Of a DNA stretch of 64,000 nucleotides, positions 1-8,577 are shown one piece after another. The notes under the pieces are model-generated. The model saw only the letters and a list, made by a program, of their open reading frames with translations, did not search any database and was not told the DNA's origin. Numbering within the stretch: position 1 is the first letter of the stretch; every line of letters begins with the position of its first letter. A program made the translations under genes and the position numbers. This DNA comes from Paraburkholderia graminis C4D1M (GTDB lineage: Bacteria; Pseudomonadota; Gammaproteobacteria; Burkholderiales; Burkholderiaceae), in NCBI RefSeq assembly GCF_000172415.1, contig NZ_ABLD01000006.1:1-64000 (forward strand), read 5' to 3'.

Positions 1-209
1 TGTCACGCCAGTGGCATCGCCGGGTAGCTATGTTCGGAAGAGATACCCGCTGAAAGCATCTAAGCGGGAAACTCGCCTTAAGATGAGATATCCCCGGGGC
101 TTCGAGCCCCTTGAAGGGTCGTTCAAGACCAGGACGTTGATAGGTCAGGTGTGTAAGCGCAGTAATGCGTTCAGCTAACTGATACTAATTGCCCGTAAGG
201 CTTGATCCT
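1..209 (+). rRNA. 23S ribosomal RNA, 3' end (partial)
   Basis: The first 209 bases match the conserved 3' end of bacterial 23S rRNA, including the GTGTGTAAGCGCAG stretch and the closing GATACTAATTGCCCG segment. The gene enters from outside the window, so only its tail is present. The 3' boundary near 209 was placed by comparison with the remembered E. coli end and may be off by a few bases. A 5S gene follows in the same direction, as in a normal rrn operon. Confidence 0.95.
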
Positions 210-425
210 ATAACAGGTGTGTGTCGGCAGCCGTTAGTGCTTCAGCACTTATGGATGCCCCACCCTGCGCCACGCGCAGGGTCTTATGCAGACCACACAC
301 GGTTGAGTGATCGATGTTGTGCCTCGAACAACACAGCCCAACAGCTTTACCCTGGTGAGCATCACCAGAAACTACTTCTTCCCGATTGGTTGTGTTGGCC
401 CAAAACCCAGCACGACAACAAGTCA
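210..425 (+). other. 23S-5S internal spacer
   Basis: This 216-base spacer separates the 23S and 5S genes. It holds no tRNA cloverleaf and no convincing reading frame. It is probably transcribed with the rrn precursor and removed during processing. Confidence 0.7.
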
Positions 426-541
426 TGCCTGATGACCATAGCGAGTCGGTCCCACCCCTTCCCATCCCGAACAGGACCGTGAAACGACTCCACGCCGATG
501 ATAGTGCGGATTACCCGTGTGAAAGTAGGTAATCGTCAGGC
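426..541 (+). rRNA. rrf: 5S ribosomal RNA
   Basis: The segment starts TGCCTGATGACCATAGCGAG and ends GGTAATCGTCAGGC. These ends pair with each other as helix I of 5S rRNA, and the internal CCCATCCCGAACAGGACCGT and CGATGATAGTG blocks are typical of betaproteobacterial 5S rRNA. Its length of about 116 bases is normal. It lies downstream of the 23S end in the same transcription unit and is followed by a strong terminator. Confidence 0.95.
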
Positions 542-554
542 TCCCCAGCAGTGT

Positions 555-587
555 CAGAAACCCCACCCCGCAAAGGTGGGGTTTCTG
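555..587 (+). terminator. rrn operon intrinsic terminator
   Basis: CAGAAACCCCACC (555-567) pairs perfectly with GGTGGGGTTTCTG (575-587) over 13 bp around a 7-base loop. The descending arm contains TTT but only a short T run follows. It lies just after the 5S gene and should end the rrn transcript. Confidence 0.85.
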
Positions 588-760
588 CGTTTACACGGCT
601 GCAAAGGACGCAACCTCGCAACCGGCAAGCTCGCAAACGCTGCGCCAAACGCAGGCGTCCAGAACAGGACACCGGCAGCCGATCCGCAGCCATTTCAGAA
701 AGACCCGCCCGCGCGCATCGCGCCCCCACACCCGGTCAATTTCCAATCAACCTCAGGCCG

Positions 761-1225
761 TCAGGCCCTCTTGCGCATCGGAAGCTGATACGGCAGCCCG
801 GCAGTAAAGCGGTCCAGCCGTTCGCTCGCATCGGTGACTGCCCATAGCGGTGCGCCGTGCAATTGCCGATCGTAGTGGGTGGCAATGTCGGCGAAAAGCG
901 CGAATCCACCCTCGTCTATCGCCCATCTTCCGGTATCTCGTCCGGTATCGAACACCTTGGCTATCTCGCGCTCGGCTGCGCCTAGTTGCTCGCCGGTCGT
1001 CGACCCGTAGCCGGCTTCGGCCAGGAACCCGGTCAATAGCATGGCCTGCGTGAGCGTCTGCGCATCGCTCACTCCGCCGTCGCCCCGTCGCAACGCGTCG
1101 AGCGCCAGATGCACGCGCAGCGCGAGGTCATCGGCGATTTGCCGGGCGATGGGCAACAGCATTGCCTTGGCATGCCGGGCGCGCGCGGCGCCGGTGTGTC
1201 GGGAAAACGGAATAGGTTGTGCCAT
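761..1225 (-). CDS. conserved hypothetical protein (154 aa)
   Basis: This small soluble protein is convergent with the rrn operon. It has an Arg/Ala-rich N-terminus with the stretch ALRVHLALDALRRGDGG, then a mostly helical, Leu/Ala-rich body. No signal peptide, membrane segment or recognised catalytic motif was seen. The ATG at 1225 has no strong ribosome binding site, so the start is not firmly set. The orientation and codon use fit a real gene. I do not recognise the family and assign no function. Confidence 0.6.
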   Translation of the reverse strand: MAQPIPFSRHTGAARARHAKAMLLPIARQIADDLALRVHLALDALRRGDGGVSDAQTLTQAMLLTGFLAEAGYGSTTGEQLGAAEREIAKVFDTGRDTGRWAIDEGGFALFADIATHYDRQLHGAPLWAVTDASERLDRFTAGLPYQLPMRKRA

Positions 1226-1433
1226 GAAGGTTCAAGATTTTGCCTGTGCAGATGCAATAACGGCGCGCGCGATAAAAGATTGAGCCTTCCCGCCGCCCGG
1301 GCCGAAAAAACCACCGGGCCGCGGCGCATCAAGAAGCCCCTGTCAGACGCCACAAACCGTCAAACAACGTGCGGCCAAGCCGTCGAGACCATGCTCCGCG
1401 AGCAATCCCCGCCCCCCGTAAGCCGAAACCGCA

Positions 1434-2297
1434 TCATTCTTCACTGCCCGCCGAATCTACCTCGTCCAAACCCACAGGACTGACACTTCGCGCCCGCACC
1501 CGCCGACGGATCTCCGAGTCGAGAATCAATCGCCCCCGCAGCTTCCCTTTCATCCGCTTGACGTACCGCGGCGCCTCGGTCATGTGCACCGTCATCAACT
1601 CGCGCACTTTCTCGACGTCACGCTCGCGTGCCGCCTTCGTGATCGCCTTATGAATCTTGACGTTCGCCTGTCCGAATCGCTCGTGTTCCGCCTGCGGCGT
1701 ATCGTTACGGAACTCGATCAGTTGCCGGATCATTTCGTTGATGAGCTCGCAACTGAAGCGCAAAAAAGGATTCGGATTCGCGGCCGCAAGAATGTCGTGG
1801 AAATTCACGTCCTCCTGGCGCTGACGCACGATGTCCTGGCCGCCGTGCGCGGAAGCCGGCCGATCGCAACATGCGATGCTCGCCTCGAGCGCCTCGAAGT
1901 CCTGCTCCGTCAGATGCGGCACCGCGCCCGCCGCGAGCTCGGGCTCAAGTAGCTTGCGCACGGTGTAAATGTCGTCGATGGACACGTCCTTAAAGAATAG
2001 ATAGTTCTGCAGAAGCTGCAACGTCCGGTCGAGCGGCACTTCAACGACCATCCCGCCGCCGCTCGGTCCGGTCGTCACCTTGATAAGCCCTTGCACCTCC
2101 AGCGACTTCAGCGCCTCGCGAATCGTGCTCTTGCTCACCGAAAACAGCTGCTGCAACTCGACCTCGCGCGGCAGCCGATCGCCCGGCTTGAGATCCTTCT
2201 CCGTGATCAATCGCTTGATTTCCTCCGCGACCAGATCGCCGCGCTTTTGCTGCTTGATCTCGATCGCGGCGCCAGCCTTGGCTCGGTCAATGGCCAT
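1434..2297 (-). CDS. FadR-type GntR family transcriptional regulator (FCD domain)
   Basis: Residues about 18-85 form a GntR winged helix, with LKPGDRLPREVELQQLFSVS followed by STIREALKSLEVQGLI. Residues about 115-255 are the all-helical FCD ligand-binding domain, where a metal or small carboxylate normally binds; the VNFHDILAAANPNPFL block and LMTVHM near the C-terminus fit it. The length of 287 aa is slightly above family average because of a basic C-terminal tail. It is divergent from the Liv transporter operon starting at 2547, with a perfect palindrome in between, so it probably controls that operon and itself. The inducer is unknown. Confidence 0.9.
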   Translation of the reverse strand: MAIDRAKAGAAIEIKQQKRGDLVAEEIKRLITEKDLKPGDRLPREVELQQLFSVSKSTIREALKSLEVQGLIKVTTGPSGGGMVVEVPLDRTLQLLQNYLFFKDVSIDDIYTVRKLLEPELAAGAVPHLTEQDFEALEASIACCDRPASAHGGQDIVRQRQEDVNFHDILAAANPNPFLRFSCELINEMIRQLIEFRNDTPQAEHERFGQANVKIHKAITKAARERDVEKVRELMTVHMTEAPRYVKRMKGKLRGRLILDSEIRRRVRARSVSPVGLDEVDSAGSEE

Positions 2298-2438
2298 GTT
2301 TCTTACTCCAATTTTGTGTGCTGCACCGTCGGTGTTTCGCGGACGTCAACCGGAGGCGCAAGTACAAGCCGCCGCGTCGCCGCCAGGAATTTTGCCTTAT
2401 TGACACTGGAATTTATTGTACCTACGATCAAGTCAATC

Positions 2439-2458
2439 CTATTTATCATGATAAATAG
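2439..2458. promoter_or_regulatory. Perfect 20-bp palindrome, candidate GntR operator
   Basis: CTATTTATCA and TGATAAATAG form an uninterrupted perfect 20-bp palindrome in an AT-rich patch between the divergent regulator and the ABC binding-protein gene, 88 bases upstream of the latter. A regulator dimer site is the natural reading. Assignment to the adjacent GntR protein rests on position only. Confidence 0.6.
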
Positions 2459-2546
2459 CACGAACCGCGGCACTAAGAGCAAAGACTACACCGCGGCCAG
2501 CCACTTTTCGTAGTCGTTCACTGCGTGTCTCTCCAAGGAGCGTGAT

Positions 2547-3755
2547 TTGAATCGCCGAAATATATTGAAGCTGGCCGCGCTGTCGGCCGTTCCGGGGACG
2601 CTGGGTTCGCTCGTCGCGCGCAGTGCTTTTGCGCAGGCGGGCAGCGTGCAATTCGCGTGTCCCGTGCCGATGTCCGGCGCGTTCGCCGCCAACGGCAAAT
2701 ACGCCGACCTCGGCATGAAGCTCGCGATCGAACAATACGGCAAGGTGCTTGGCGAACCGCTCGCTTATTCGGTGCTCGACACCGAAGGCAAGCCGGCAAC
2801 GGCGGTTCGCCGCGTGCAGGAAATCGCCCAGCAGAAGAACGCGCGCTTCTTCGCTGGAGGTATTTTGTCGTCCGAAGCATTGGCGATGGGCAAGGAAGTG
2901 CAGAAAGCCGGCGGCGTTTTCATCACGACGGCAGGTGCCGACGAAATCACAGGAAAGGACTGCAACGACGCAACTTTCCGCTGGTCCGTGCCCACGTATG
3001 GCGCGATCGAACAGACGGTGCGCCCACTGATCCAGATGCTGCCGAAGGCCAAGCGGTGGTACACCATCACGCCGCAATACGTGTTCGGCGACGGTCTTCT
3101 GTCCGCGGCGAAAGCGGTGTTCAAGGAGAAGGGCATCGAGCATGTCGGCAACAGTTATCACTCGCTGAATGAAAAAGAGTTCAGCGGCTATCTGACGAAC
3201 GCGGTTGCCGCGAAGCCCGACGTGCTGCTGATCCTCAACTTCGGCTCGCAATCGTCGGACACGCTGCGCCAGGCCGTGAGCTTCGGCATGAAGAACAACT
3301 GCACGATTCTGCTCGCGTGGGCTTCCGGTCTCGAGCAATTCGAGTCGCTTGGTGCGGATCTGTGCGACGGCGTGTATTTCGGCGCGCAGTACTGGCATGG
3401 TATCGATTCGCCGCTGAACCGCGATCTCGTCAAGCGCACGCAAGCGGCGTTCAAGACGAATCCCAACTACAGCCTCGCGGGCTCGTACGTCTGCACGAAG
3501 ATTCTGCTGGATGGCATCGTCAAGGCCGGCAATGTCGATCCGAAGAAAGTGGCTGCGGCGCTCGAAGGCATGAAATACGATGGTTTGACAGGTCCGGAAG
3601 AAGTCCGCAAGGGCGATCATCAGGTGCTGAAGAACTACTATCTGCTGAAGGGCAAGGCGAAGAACAAGATGAAAAACGCCGACGACTACGCGGATATCGT
3701 GAGCTCCGGTCAATCGTTCCTGCCGCTCGACAAGACCGGTTGCAAACTGACCTGA
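2547..3755 (+). CDS. Branched-chain amino acid/amide-type ABC transporter substrate-binding protein
   Basis: This is a periplasmic ligand-binding protein of the Leu/Ile/Val-binding (Peripla_BP_6) type, 402 aa. The start is a TTG at 2547, preceded by AAGGAG (2535-2540) at good spacing; the N-terminus NRRNILKLAALSA looks like a twin-arginine signal ending near AFAQA. Family features include PVPMSGAFAANGKYADLGMK, DTEGKPATAVRRVQEI and the hinge block VPTYGAIEQTVRP. It is the first gene of an operon with LivHMGF-type components. Because two amidohydrolase-like genes follow, the ligand may be an amide, ureido compound or peptide rather than a branched-chain amino acid; that is inference. Confidence 0.92.
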   Translation: MNRRNILKLAALSAVPGTLGSLVARSAFAQAGSVQFACPVPMSGAFAANGKYADLGMKLAIEQYGKVLGEPLAYSVLDTEGKPATAVRRVQEIAQQKNARFFAGGILSSEALAMGKEVQKAGGVFITTAGADEITGKDCNDATFRWSVPTYGAIEQTVRPLIQMLPKAKRWYTITPQYVFGDGLLSAAKAVFKEKGIEHVGNSYHSLNEKEFSGYLTNAVAAKPDVLLILNFGSQSSDTLRQAVSFGMKNNCTILLAWASGLEQFESLGADLCDGVYFGAQYWHGIDSPLNRDLVKRTQAAFKTNPNYSLAGSYVCTKILLDGIVKAGNVDPKKVAAALEGMKYDGLTGPEEVRKGDHQVLKNYYLLKGKAKNKMKNADDYADIVSSGQSFLPLDKTGCKLT

Positions 3756-3843
3756 CGCGCAACGCCGCGCCGAGCAGCGCCGGCCACCTCGTGCCGGCAT
3801 CCATGAATGCAGCGACGTTGCGCTCAATCACCACACAGTCGCC

Positions 3844-4704
3844 ATGAACGTTTATCTTCTGCAGATCGTCAACGGTGTCGGAGTCGGGATGCTGTACTTC
3901 CTGCTCGCGGTCGGTTTGTCGATTGTGTTCGGCCTGCTGCGCTTCGTGAACTTCGCGCACGGAGCCTTTTATCTGCTCGGCGCGTATTTCTGCTATCAGG
4001 CGATGCAGTGGTCGCTGAACTTCTGGACAGCGCTCGTCGTCGTCCCGATAGCAGTCGGCGCATTGGCATGGGTCGTCGAAAAGCTGATCTTGCGGCACGT
4101 CTACGCGCAGCAGCACGAGTTCCACATTCTCGTGACGGTCGGCCTTGCGCTCGTCGTGCAGGAGTGCGCGATCCTCGTGTGGGGACCGCTCGGCGATAAC
4201 GTGCCGGTTCCTGACATGCTGAACGGCGTGGTCATCTGGGGCAGCTTTGTGTATCCGAAGTATCGGCTGTTCGTGATCGGCTTCACGGCTGTGCTCGCCG
4301 CGTTGCTGTGGTGGGTGCTGGAGGGCACGCGGCTTGGCAGCGCGGTGCGTGCGGGCAGTGAATCGACGGAAATGGTGTCGCTGCTCGGCATCAACGTGTT
4401 GCGTGTATTCAGCCTCGTGTTCGCGCTCGGCGCTGCAACGGCTGCGCTCGCCGGCGTGCTCGCCGCGCCGATTCGCGGCGTCGATCCCTTCATGGGCATC
4501 GAGGCGCTCGGCGTCGCGTTCGTCGTCGTCGTGGTGGGCGGCATGGGCAACTTTCTCGGCGCGCTGGTGGGCGGCCTGCTGGTCGGCATCGTGCAAAGCG
4601 TGATGAGCACGCTGTGGCCCGAGGGCGCGCGCCTGATGATCTACGTCGCGATGGCCGCCGTTCTTCTGTTGCGGCCGAATGGCCTACTCGGGAGAGCCGC
4701 GTGA
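3844..4704 (+). CDS. livH: Branched-chain-type ABC transporter permease (LivH family)
   Basis: This 286-aa membrane protein has about eight hydrophobic helices. It opens with the LivH-type YLLQIVNGVGVGMLYFLLAV and contains the conserved GLLRFVNFAHGAFYLLGAY and GIEALGVAFVVVVVGGMGN segments, the latter near the cytoplasmic coupling region. It forms one half of the membrane channel. Its stop codon overlaps the GTG start of the next gene, so translation is probably coupled. The gene symbol reflects the family, not proven leucine transport. Confidence 0.92.
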   Translation: MNVYLLQIVNGVGVGMLYFLLAVGLSIVFGLLRFVNFAHGAFYLLGAYFCYQAMQWSLNFWTALVVVPIAVGALAWVVEKLILRHVYAQQHEFHILVTVGLALVVQECAILVWGPLGDNVPVPDMLNGVVIWGSFVYPKYRLFVIGFTAVLAALLWWVLEGTRLGSAVRAGSESTEMVSLLGINVLRVFSLVFALGAATAALAGVLAAPIRGVDPFMGIEALGVAFVVVVVGGMGNFLGALVGGLLVGIVQSVMSTLWPEGARLMIYVAMAAVLLLRPNGLLGRAA

Positions 4705-5783
4705 TCGACACTTCCAAATCCGCCGTCGCGAAGGCGGCGCCGCAGGCATCCGGCGGGCGGGCGTTGGTCCACACGCTGCATCGCTATCGTTTTCTTTTGC
4801 TCGCGTTGCTGGTCGTATGCATTCTGCCGTTGACGCTGCGCTCAGGCTCGCTCGCCACCGAAGTCCTCGTATTCGCGCTCGCCGCGTTGGGCTGCAATCT
4901 TCTCCTCGGCCACACGGGACTGTTGTCGTTCGGGCAGGGCATCTTCTTCGGACTCGGCAGCTATAGCGCGGGGCTCGTGCTGACCAAAGCCGCCTTGCCG
5001 GTGCCCGTTGCGTTGCTTGCGGCGCTCGTGGTCGGAGCGGCAGCGGCTGCACTCGTCGGATGGTTTTCGATCAGACAGCGCGGCACCTACTTCGTGATGC
5101 TGACGCTCGCGTTCGGACAACTGTTCTACTTTCTCGCATACACGACGCCCGAGCTGACCGGCGGCGACAACGGCCTGCTCGATATTCCCCGGCCCGCGCT
5201 CAGGTTGTTCGGCCACGAACTGATCGCGTTGACGTCTCCGTGGCAGTACTACGGATTCGTCGCCGTGCTGTTTCTCATCGTGTTCTGGCTGCTGATGCGC
5301 GTCTCGCACTCCGTATTCGGCCGCACGTTGCTCGCGATTCGCGACAACGAAGCGCGCGCCGCCGCGGTCGGCTACGACGTCAAGCGGTTCAAGCTCATGG
5401 CGTTCGTGATCTCGGGCGCGGTGACGGGGCTCGCCGGCGCATTGCATGCGTTGATGACGGGCATCGCGCCGCTATCCAACATCGATTACCACACGAGCGA
5501 AATGATCCTCGTGATGACGGTGATCGGCGGCACCGGCAATCTGTTTGCGTCGGTGCTGGGCGCCGCGTTCTATGTGCTGTTCGCCGACTGGCTTTCCACG
5601 TTGTGGCCGCGCTGGCTGCTGCTGCTCGGCATCGTGCTGATGGCGGTGAGCCTTTACATGCAGCGCGGTCTGTGGGGCCTTGGCGAGCGAATCTGGCACG
5701 CGCTGCGCCGTCATCCGCAAGACGACGCCCAGACCGTTCCCGCAACCGGTAGCAGCGACGACACCGCAACGGAGCGCACATGA
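4701..5783 (+). CDS. livM: Branched-chain-type ABC transporter permease (LivM family)
   Basis: This is the second permease subunit, about 360 aa when started at the GTG at 4701. That start overlaps the upstream stop as GTGA and follows GGGAGAG; an in-frame upstream extension would run back into livH and is less likely. LivM features include ALAALGCNLLLGHTGLLSFG, VMLTLAFGQLFYFLAYTTPE, LTGGDNGL and the coupling segment VIGGTGNLFASVLGA. A polar tail after about residue 335 is not part of the membrane domain. It should pair with LivH in the inner membrane. Confidence 0.92.
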   Translation: MIDTSKSAVAKAAPQASGGRALVHTLHRYRFLLLALLVVCILPLTLRSGSLATEVLVFALAALGCNLLLGHTGLLSFGQGIFFGLGSYSAGLVLTKAALPVPVALLAALVVGAAAAALVGWFSIRQRGTYFVMLTLAFGQLFYFLAYTTPELTGGDNGLLDIPRPALRLFGHELIALTSPWQYYGFVAVLFLIVFWLLMRVSHSVFGRTLLAIRDNEARAAAVGYDVKRFKLMAFVISGAVTGLAGALHALMTGIAPLSNIDYHTSEMILVMTVIGGTGNLFASVLGAAFYVLFADWLSTLWPRWLLLLGIVLMAVSLYMQRGLWGLGERIWHALRRHPQDDAQTVPATGSSDDTATERT

Positions 5784-6547
5784 CCGAGCCCATTCTCAAC
5801 GCAAGCGGCGTGATGAAGCGCTACGGCAAATTCACGGCGCTCTCCGAGGTCAACCTGCGCATCATGCCGCGCACCGTGCATTCGGTGATCGGCCCAAACG
5901 GTGCGGGCAAGACCACGCTTTTTCATGTACTTACCGGCACGCTGCCGATCACCGCAGGCAAGATCGTGTTCGACGGCCACGACGTGACGCACGAGCCCGA
6001 TCACAAACGCGTGCGCCGCGGCGTCGCGCGATCGTTTCAGGTGACGAGCCTGTTCGCCAATCTGAGCGTGCGCGAAAATCTGCGGCTTGCCGCACAAGGC
6101 GTCGATGCCGTGCGCGCGCTCAATGCATGGACGCCGCCGCGCGGCGCGCTGGCGCACACCGATACCGTCGACAGTGTGCTCGAACGTCTCGCGTTGCAGC
6201 GCTTCAGCCAAATACCGGCGGGCGCGCTGTCGCACGGTCAGCAGCGGCGGCTCGAAGTCGGCATGGCGCTCGCCGCGCGACCGAAGGCGATCTTTCTCGA
6301 CGAGCCGACGTCCGGCATGGGCATCGACGATCTTGACGATATGAAGCATCTGATTCGCGGCTTGCGCGACGACTACACCGTCGTGCTGATCGAGCACAAC
6401 ATGGGCATCGTGATGGACATCTCCGACACGATCACCGTGATGCAGCAAGGACGCGTGCTCGTGGAAGGACGCCCCGACGAAATTCGCGGCGACGAGCGCG
6501 TGCGCAGCGCCTATCTCGGCAACATGATCACCGGAGGCCGCGCATGA
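5780..6547 (+). CDS. livG: ABC transporter ATP-binding protein (LivG family)
   Basis: This 255-aa nucleotide-binding subunit starts at an ATG overlapping the livM stop as ATGA, with GGAG just upstream. It has Walker A GPNGAGKTTLFHVLTG, the signature-like LSHGQQRRLEVGMALA, Walker B KAIFLDEPTSGMG and the switch region VLIEHNMGIVMDISDTITV. The serine-histidine form of the signature (LSHGQ) is common in LivG proteins. It energises the transporter together with LivF. Confidence 0.93.
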   Translation: MTEPILNASGVMKRYGKFTALSEVNLRIMPRTVHSVIGPNGAGKTTLFHVLTGTLPITAGKIVFDGHDVTHEPDHKRVRRGVARSFQVTSLFANLSVRENLRLAAQGVDAVRALNAWTPPRGALAHTDTVDSVLERLALQRFSQIPAGALSHGQQRRLEVGMALAARPKAIFLDEPTSGMGIDDLDDMKHLIRGLRDDYTVVLIEHNMGIVMDISDTITVMQQGRVLVEGRPDEIRGDERVRSAYLGNMITGGRA

Positions 6548-7245
6548 TCCTCGACGTGCAGGACATTCACGGCTTCTACGGCAAAAGTCACATACTGCAA
6601 GGCGTTTCCTTGCAGATCGGCGAAGGCGAGACCGTCACGCTGCTGGGCCGCAACGGCGCGGGCAAGTCCACCACATTAAAGGCGATTGCCGGCATCGTCG
6701 CGCCGAAGAACGGGCGCGTCGCATTCAACGGCACGACGATAAGCGGCCTCCAGCCGCACAAGATCGCGTCGCGCGGCGTGTGCTTCGTGCCCGAACATCG
6801 CGGCATTTTCCGTTTGCTCACCGTCGAGGAAAACTTGCGGCTCGGCGCGCGCAAAGACTCGCCGTGGCAACTCGACGACATCTACCGGATTTTTCCGCGG
6901 CTCAAGGAGCGGCGCACGAATGGCGGCGGACAGTTGTCGGGCGGCGAACAGCAGATGCTTGCCATCGGCCGCGCGCTGATGAACCACCCGCGTCTTCTGA
7001 TGCTGGACGAACCTGTCGAAGGTCTGGCGCCCGTCATCGTCGAAGAAATCGTCGCGCAACTCAAGCTGATTCGCAAGGCGGGCGTCGCGATTCTGCTCGT
7101 CGAGCAAAACCTCGAGGTCTGCACGCAACTCGCGGATCGCCATTACATCATCGAGCAAGGTGTGATCGTTTATTCGGGCGATAACGCATCGTTCGCCGCC
7201 GACGATTCGATCAAGGATCGCTATCTCGGCGTCGGCGTCGTTTGA
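6544..7245 (+). CDS. livF: ABC transporter ATP-binding protein (LivF family)
   Basis: This is the second nucleotide-binding subunit, 233 aa, again starting at an ATGA overlap. It shows Walker A LLGRNGAGKSTTLKAIAG, the LivF-typical CFVPEHRGIFRLLTVEENL, signature LSGGEQQMLAIGRALM, Walker B LLMLDEPVEGLAPVI and ILLVEQNLE. It completes a full five-gene transporter. The short gap to the next gene suggests that the hydrolases belong to the same transcript. Confidence 0.93.
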   Translation: MILDVQDIHGFYGKSHILQGVSLQIGEGETVTLLGRNGAGKSTTLKAIAGIVAPKNGRVAFNGTTISGLQPHKIASRGVCFVPEHRGIFRLLTVEENLRLGARKDSPWQLDDIYRIFPRLKERRTNGGGQLSGGEQQMLAIGRALMNHPRLLMLDEPVEGLAPVIVEEIVAQLKLIRKAGVAILLVEQNLEVCTQLADRHYIIEQGVIVYSGDNASFAADDSIKDRYLGVGVV

Positions 7246-7278
7246 AGCTACGCCCGACTTCACTATGAGGAAGCATTG

Positions 7279-8577
7279 ATGCAAGTTCATGACTCACAAC
7301 GCGGCGACGCGCTTGCTCGTCTGCGCGTCGACGGCGAACGGCTTTGGAACAGCCTCATGCAACTCGCGCAGATCGGCGCGACGGAGAAGGGCGGCGTTTG
7401 CCGGCTCGCGCTCACCGAACTCGATCGCATCGCGCGTGACCGGTTCGTCGCGTGGGCGAAGGAAATCGGCTGCACGGTGCGCGTCGACGCGATCGGCAAT
7501 ATCTTTGCGCGCCGCGCGGGTTTGCGCGACGACCTGCCGCCCGTCACGACGGGCAGCCACATCGACACGCAACCGACCGGCGGCAAATTCGACGGCAACT
7601 ACGGTGTGCTCGCCGGCCTCGAAGTGCTGCGCACACTGGCCGATGCAAACGTCACGACACTCGCGCCGCTCGAAGTCGCCGTGTGGACCAACGAGGAAGG
7701 CTCGCGCTTCGTTCCGGTGATGATGGGCTCGGGCGTCTTCGCCGGCGCGTTCACGCTCGAGCATGCGCTCGATCAGCGCGACCGCGAGGGCATCTCCGTG
7801 CGCGACGCGTTGGCGGCCATCGGCTACGTCGGCGAAAACACGAAACCGCATACCGTTGCAGCGTATTTCGAAGCGCACATCGAGCAGGGTCCTGTGCTCG
7901 AGGCGCATGACAAGACCATCGGCATCGTGCAGGGCGCACTCGGCCAGCGCTGGTACGACGTGACCGTGCAAGGCATGGAAGCGCATGCGGGACCCACGCC
8001 GATGGCGTTGCGCCGCGATGCATTGCTCGTCGCCGCCGATCTGATCCACACGGTGAACCGCATCGCGCTCGATCATGCGCCGCATGGCCGGGGCACGGTC
8101 GGCTGGGTCGACGTGCATCCGAACTCGCGCAACGTGATTCCTGGCCGCGTGAAGCTGACGGTCGACCTGCGCGCCGCCGACGACGCCACGCTCACCGCAA
8201 TGGACAGCGCACTGCGTCAAGCGTGCAACTCCGCGGGCGAGCAAGCGGGCATCGACGTGACTATCGAGCAGGTCGTGTACTTCCCGCCGCAACCGTTCGC
8301 CGCGAACCTGGTGGCAGCGGTGAAAGAAGGCGCCGACATGCTCGGCTTTTCGTCGATGGACGTCATCAGCGGCGCGGGCCACGACGCGGTCTATCTCGCG
8401 CGCGTCGCGCCGGCCGCGATGATCTTCGTTCCGTGCAAGGACGGCATCAGCCACAACGAGATCGAGGACGCACGCGCGGATCATCTCGAAGCCGGCTGCA
8501 ACGTATTGCTGCACGCGATGCTGAAGGCGGCGCAAACCGTGCCGAGCGCGCCCGTGCCGGAGGGCTCGTGCGTATGA
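7279..8577 (+). CDS. Zn-dependent hydrolase, hydantoinase/carbamoylase family (M20)
   Basis: This 432-aa enzyme has the M20 carbamoylase signatures: GSHIDTQPTGGKFDGNYGVL (first metal ligands), WTNEEGSRF (bridging acid and catalytic glutamate), YFEAHIEQGPVLE, and the lid-domain AHAGPTPM. Family members cleave N-carbamoyl amino acids, allantoate, ureidoglycolate-like compounds or beta-ureidopropionate. The ATG at 7279 was chosen over the adjacent TTG at 7276; GAGG lies just upstream. It follows the Liv-type transporter by about 30 bases and its stop overlaps the next start. The exact substrate cannot be read from the sequence. Confidence 0.9.
   Translation: MQVHDSQRGDALARLRVDGERLWNSLMQLAQIGATEKGGVCRLALTELDRIARDRFVAWAKEIGCTVRVDAIGNIFARRAGLRDDLPPVTTGSHIDTQPTGGKFDGNYGVLAGLEVLRTLADANVTTLAPLEVAVWTNEEGSRFVPVMMGSGVFAGAFTLEHALDQRDREGISVRDALAAIGYVGENTKPHTVAAYFEAHIEQGPVLEAHDKTIGIVQGALGQRWYDVTVQGMEAHAGPTPMALRRDALLVAADLIHTVNRIALDHAPHGRGTVGWVDVHPNSRNVIPGRVKLTVDLRAADDATLTAMDSALRQACNSAGEQAGIDVTIEQVVYFPPQPFAANLVAAVKEGADMLGFSSMDVISGAGHDAVYLARVAPAAMIFVPCKDGISHNEIEDARADHLEAGCNVLLHAMLKAAQTVPSAPVPEGSCV

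Noticed and set aside
210..425. Possible tRNA in the 23S-5S spacer
   Set aside because: No cloverleaf or T-loop GGTTCGAATC-like motif is present.
2439..3827. Long open frame opposite the ABC binding-protein gene
   Set aside because: It lies fully antisense to a clear family member, has Arg/His/Ala-rich low-complexity sequence and no ribosome binding site. High GC content creates such shadows.
7294..8535. Antisense frame of 413 codons opposite the M20 hydrolase
   Set aside because: The product is Arg/His/Val-rich without a family motif. The sense strand carries all the M20 signatures.
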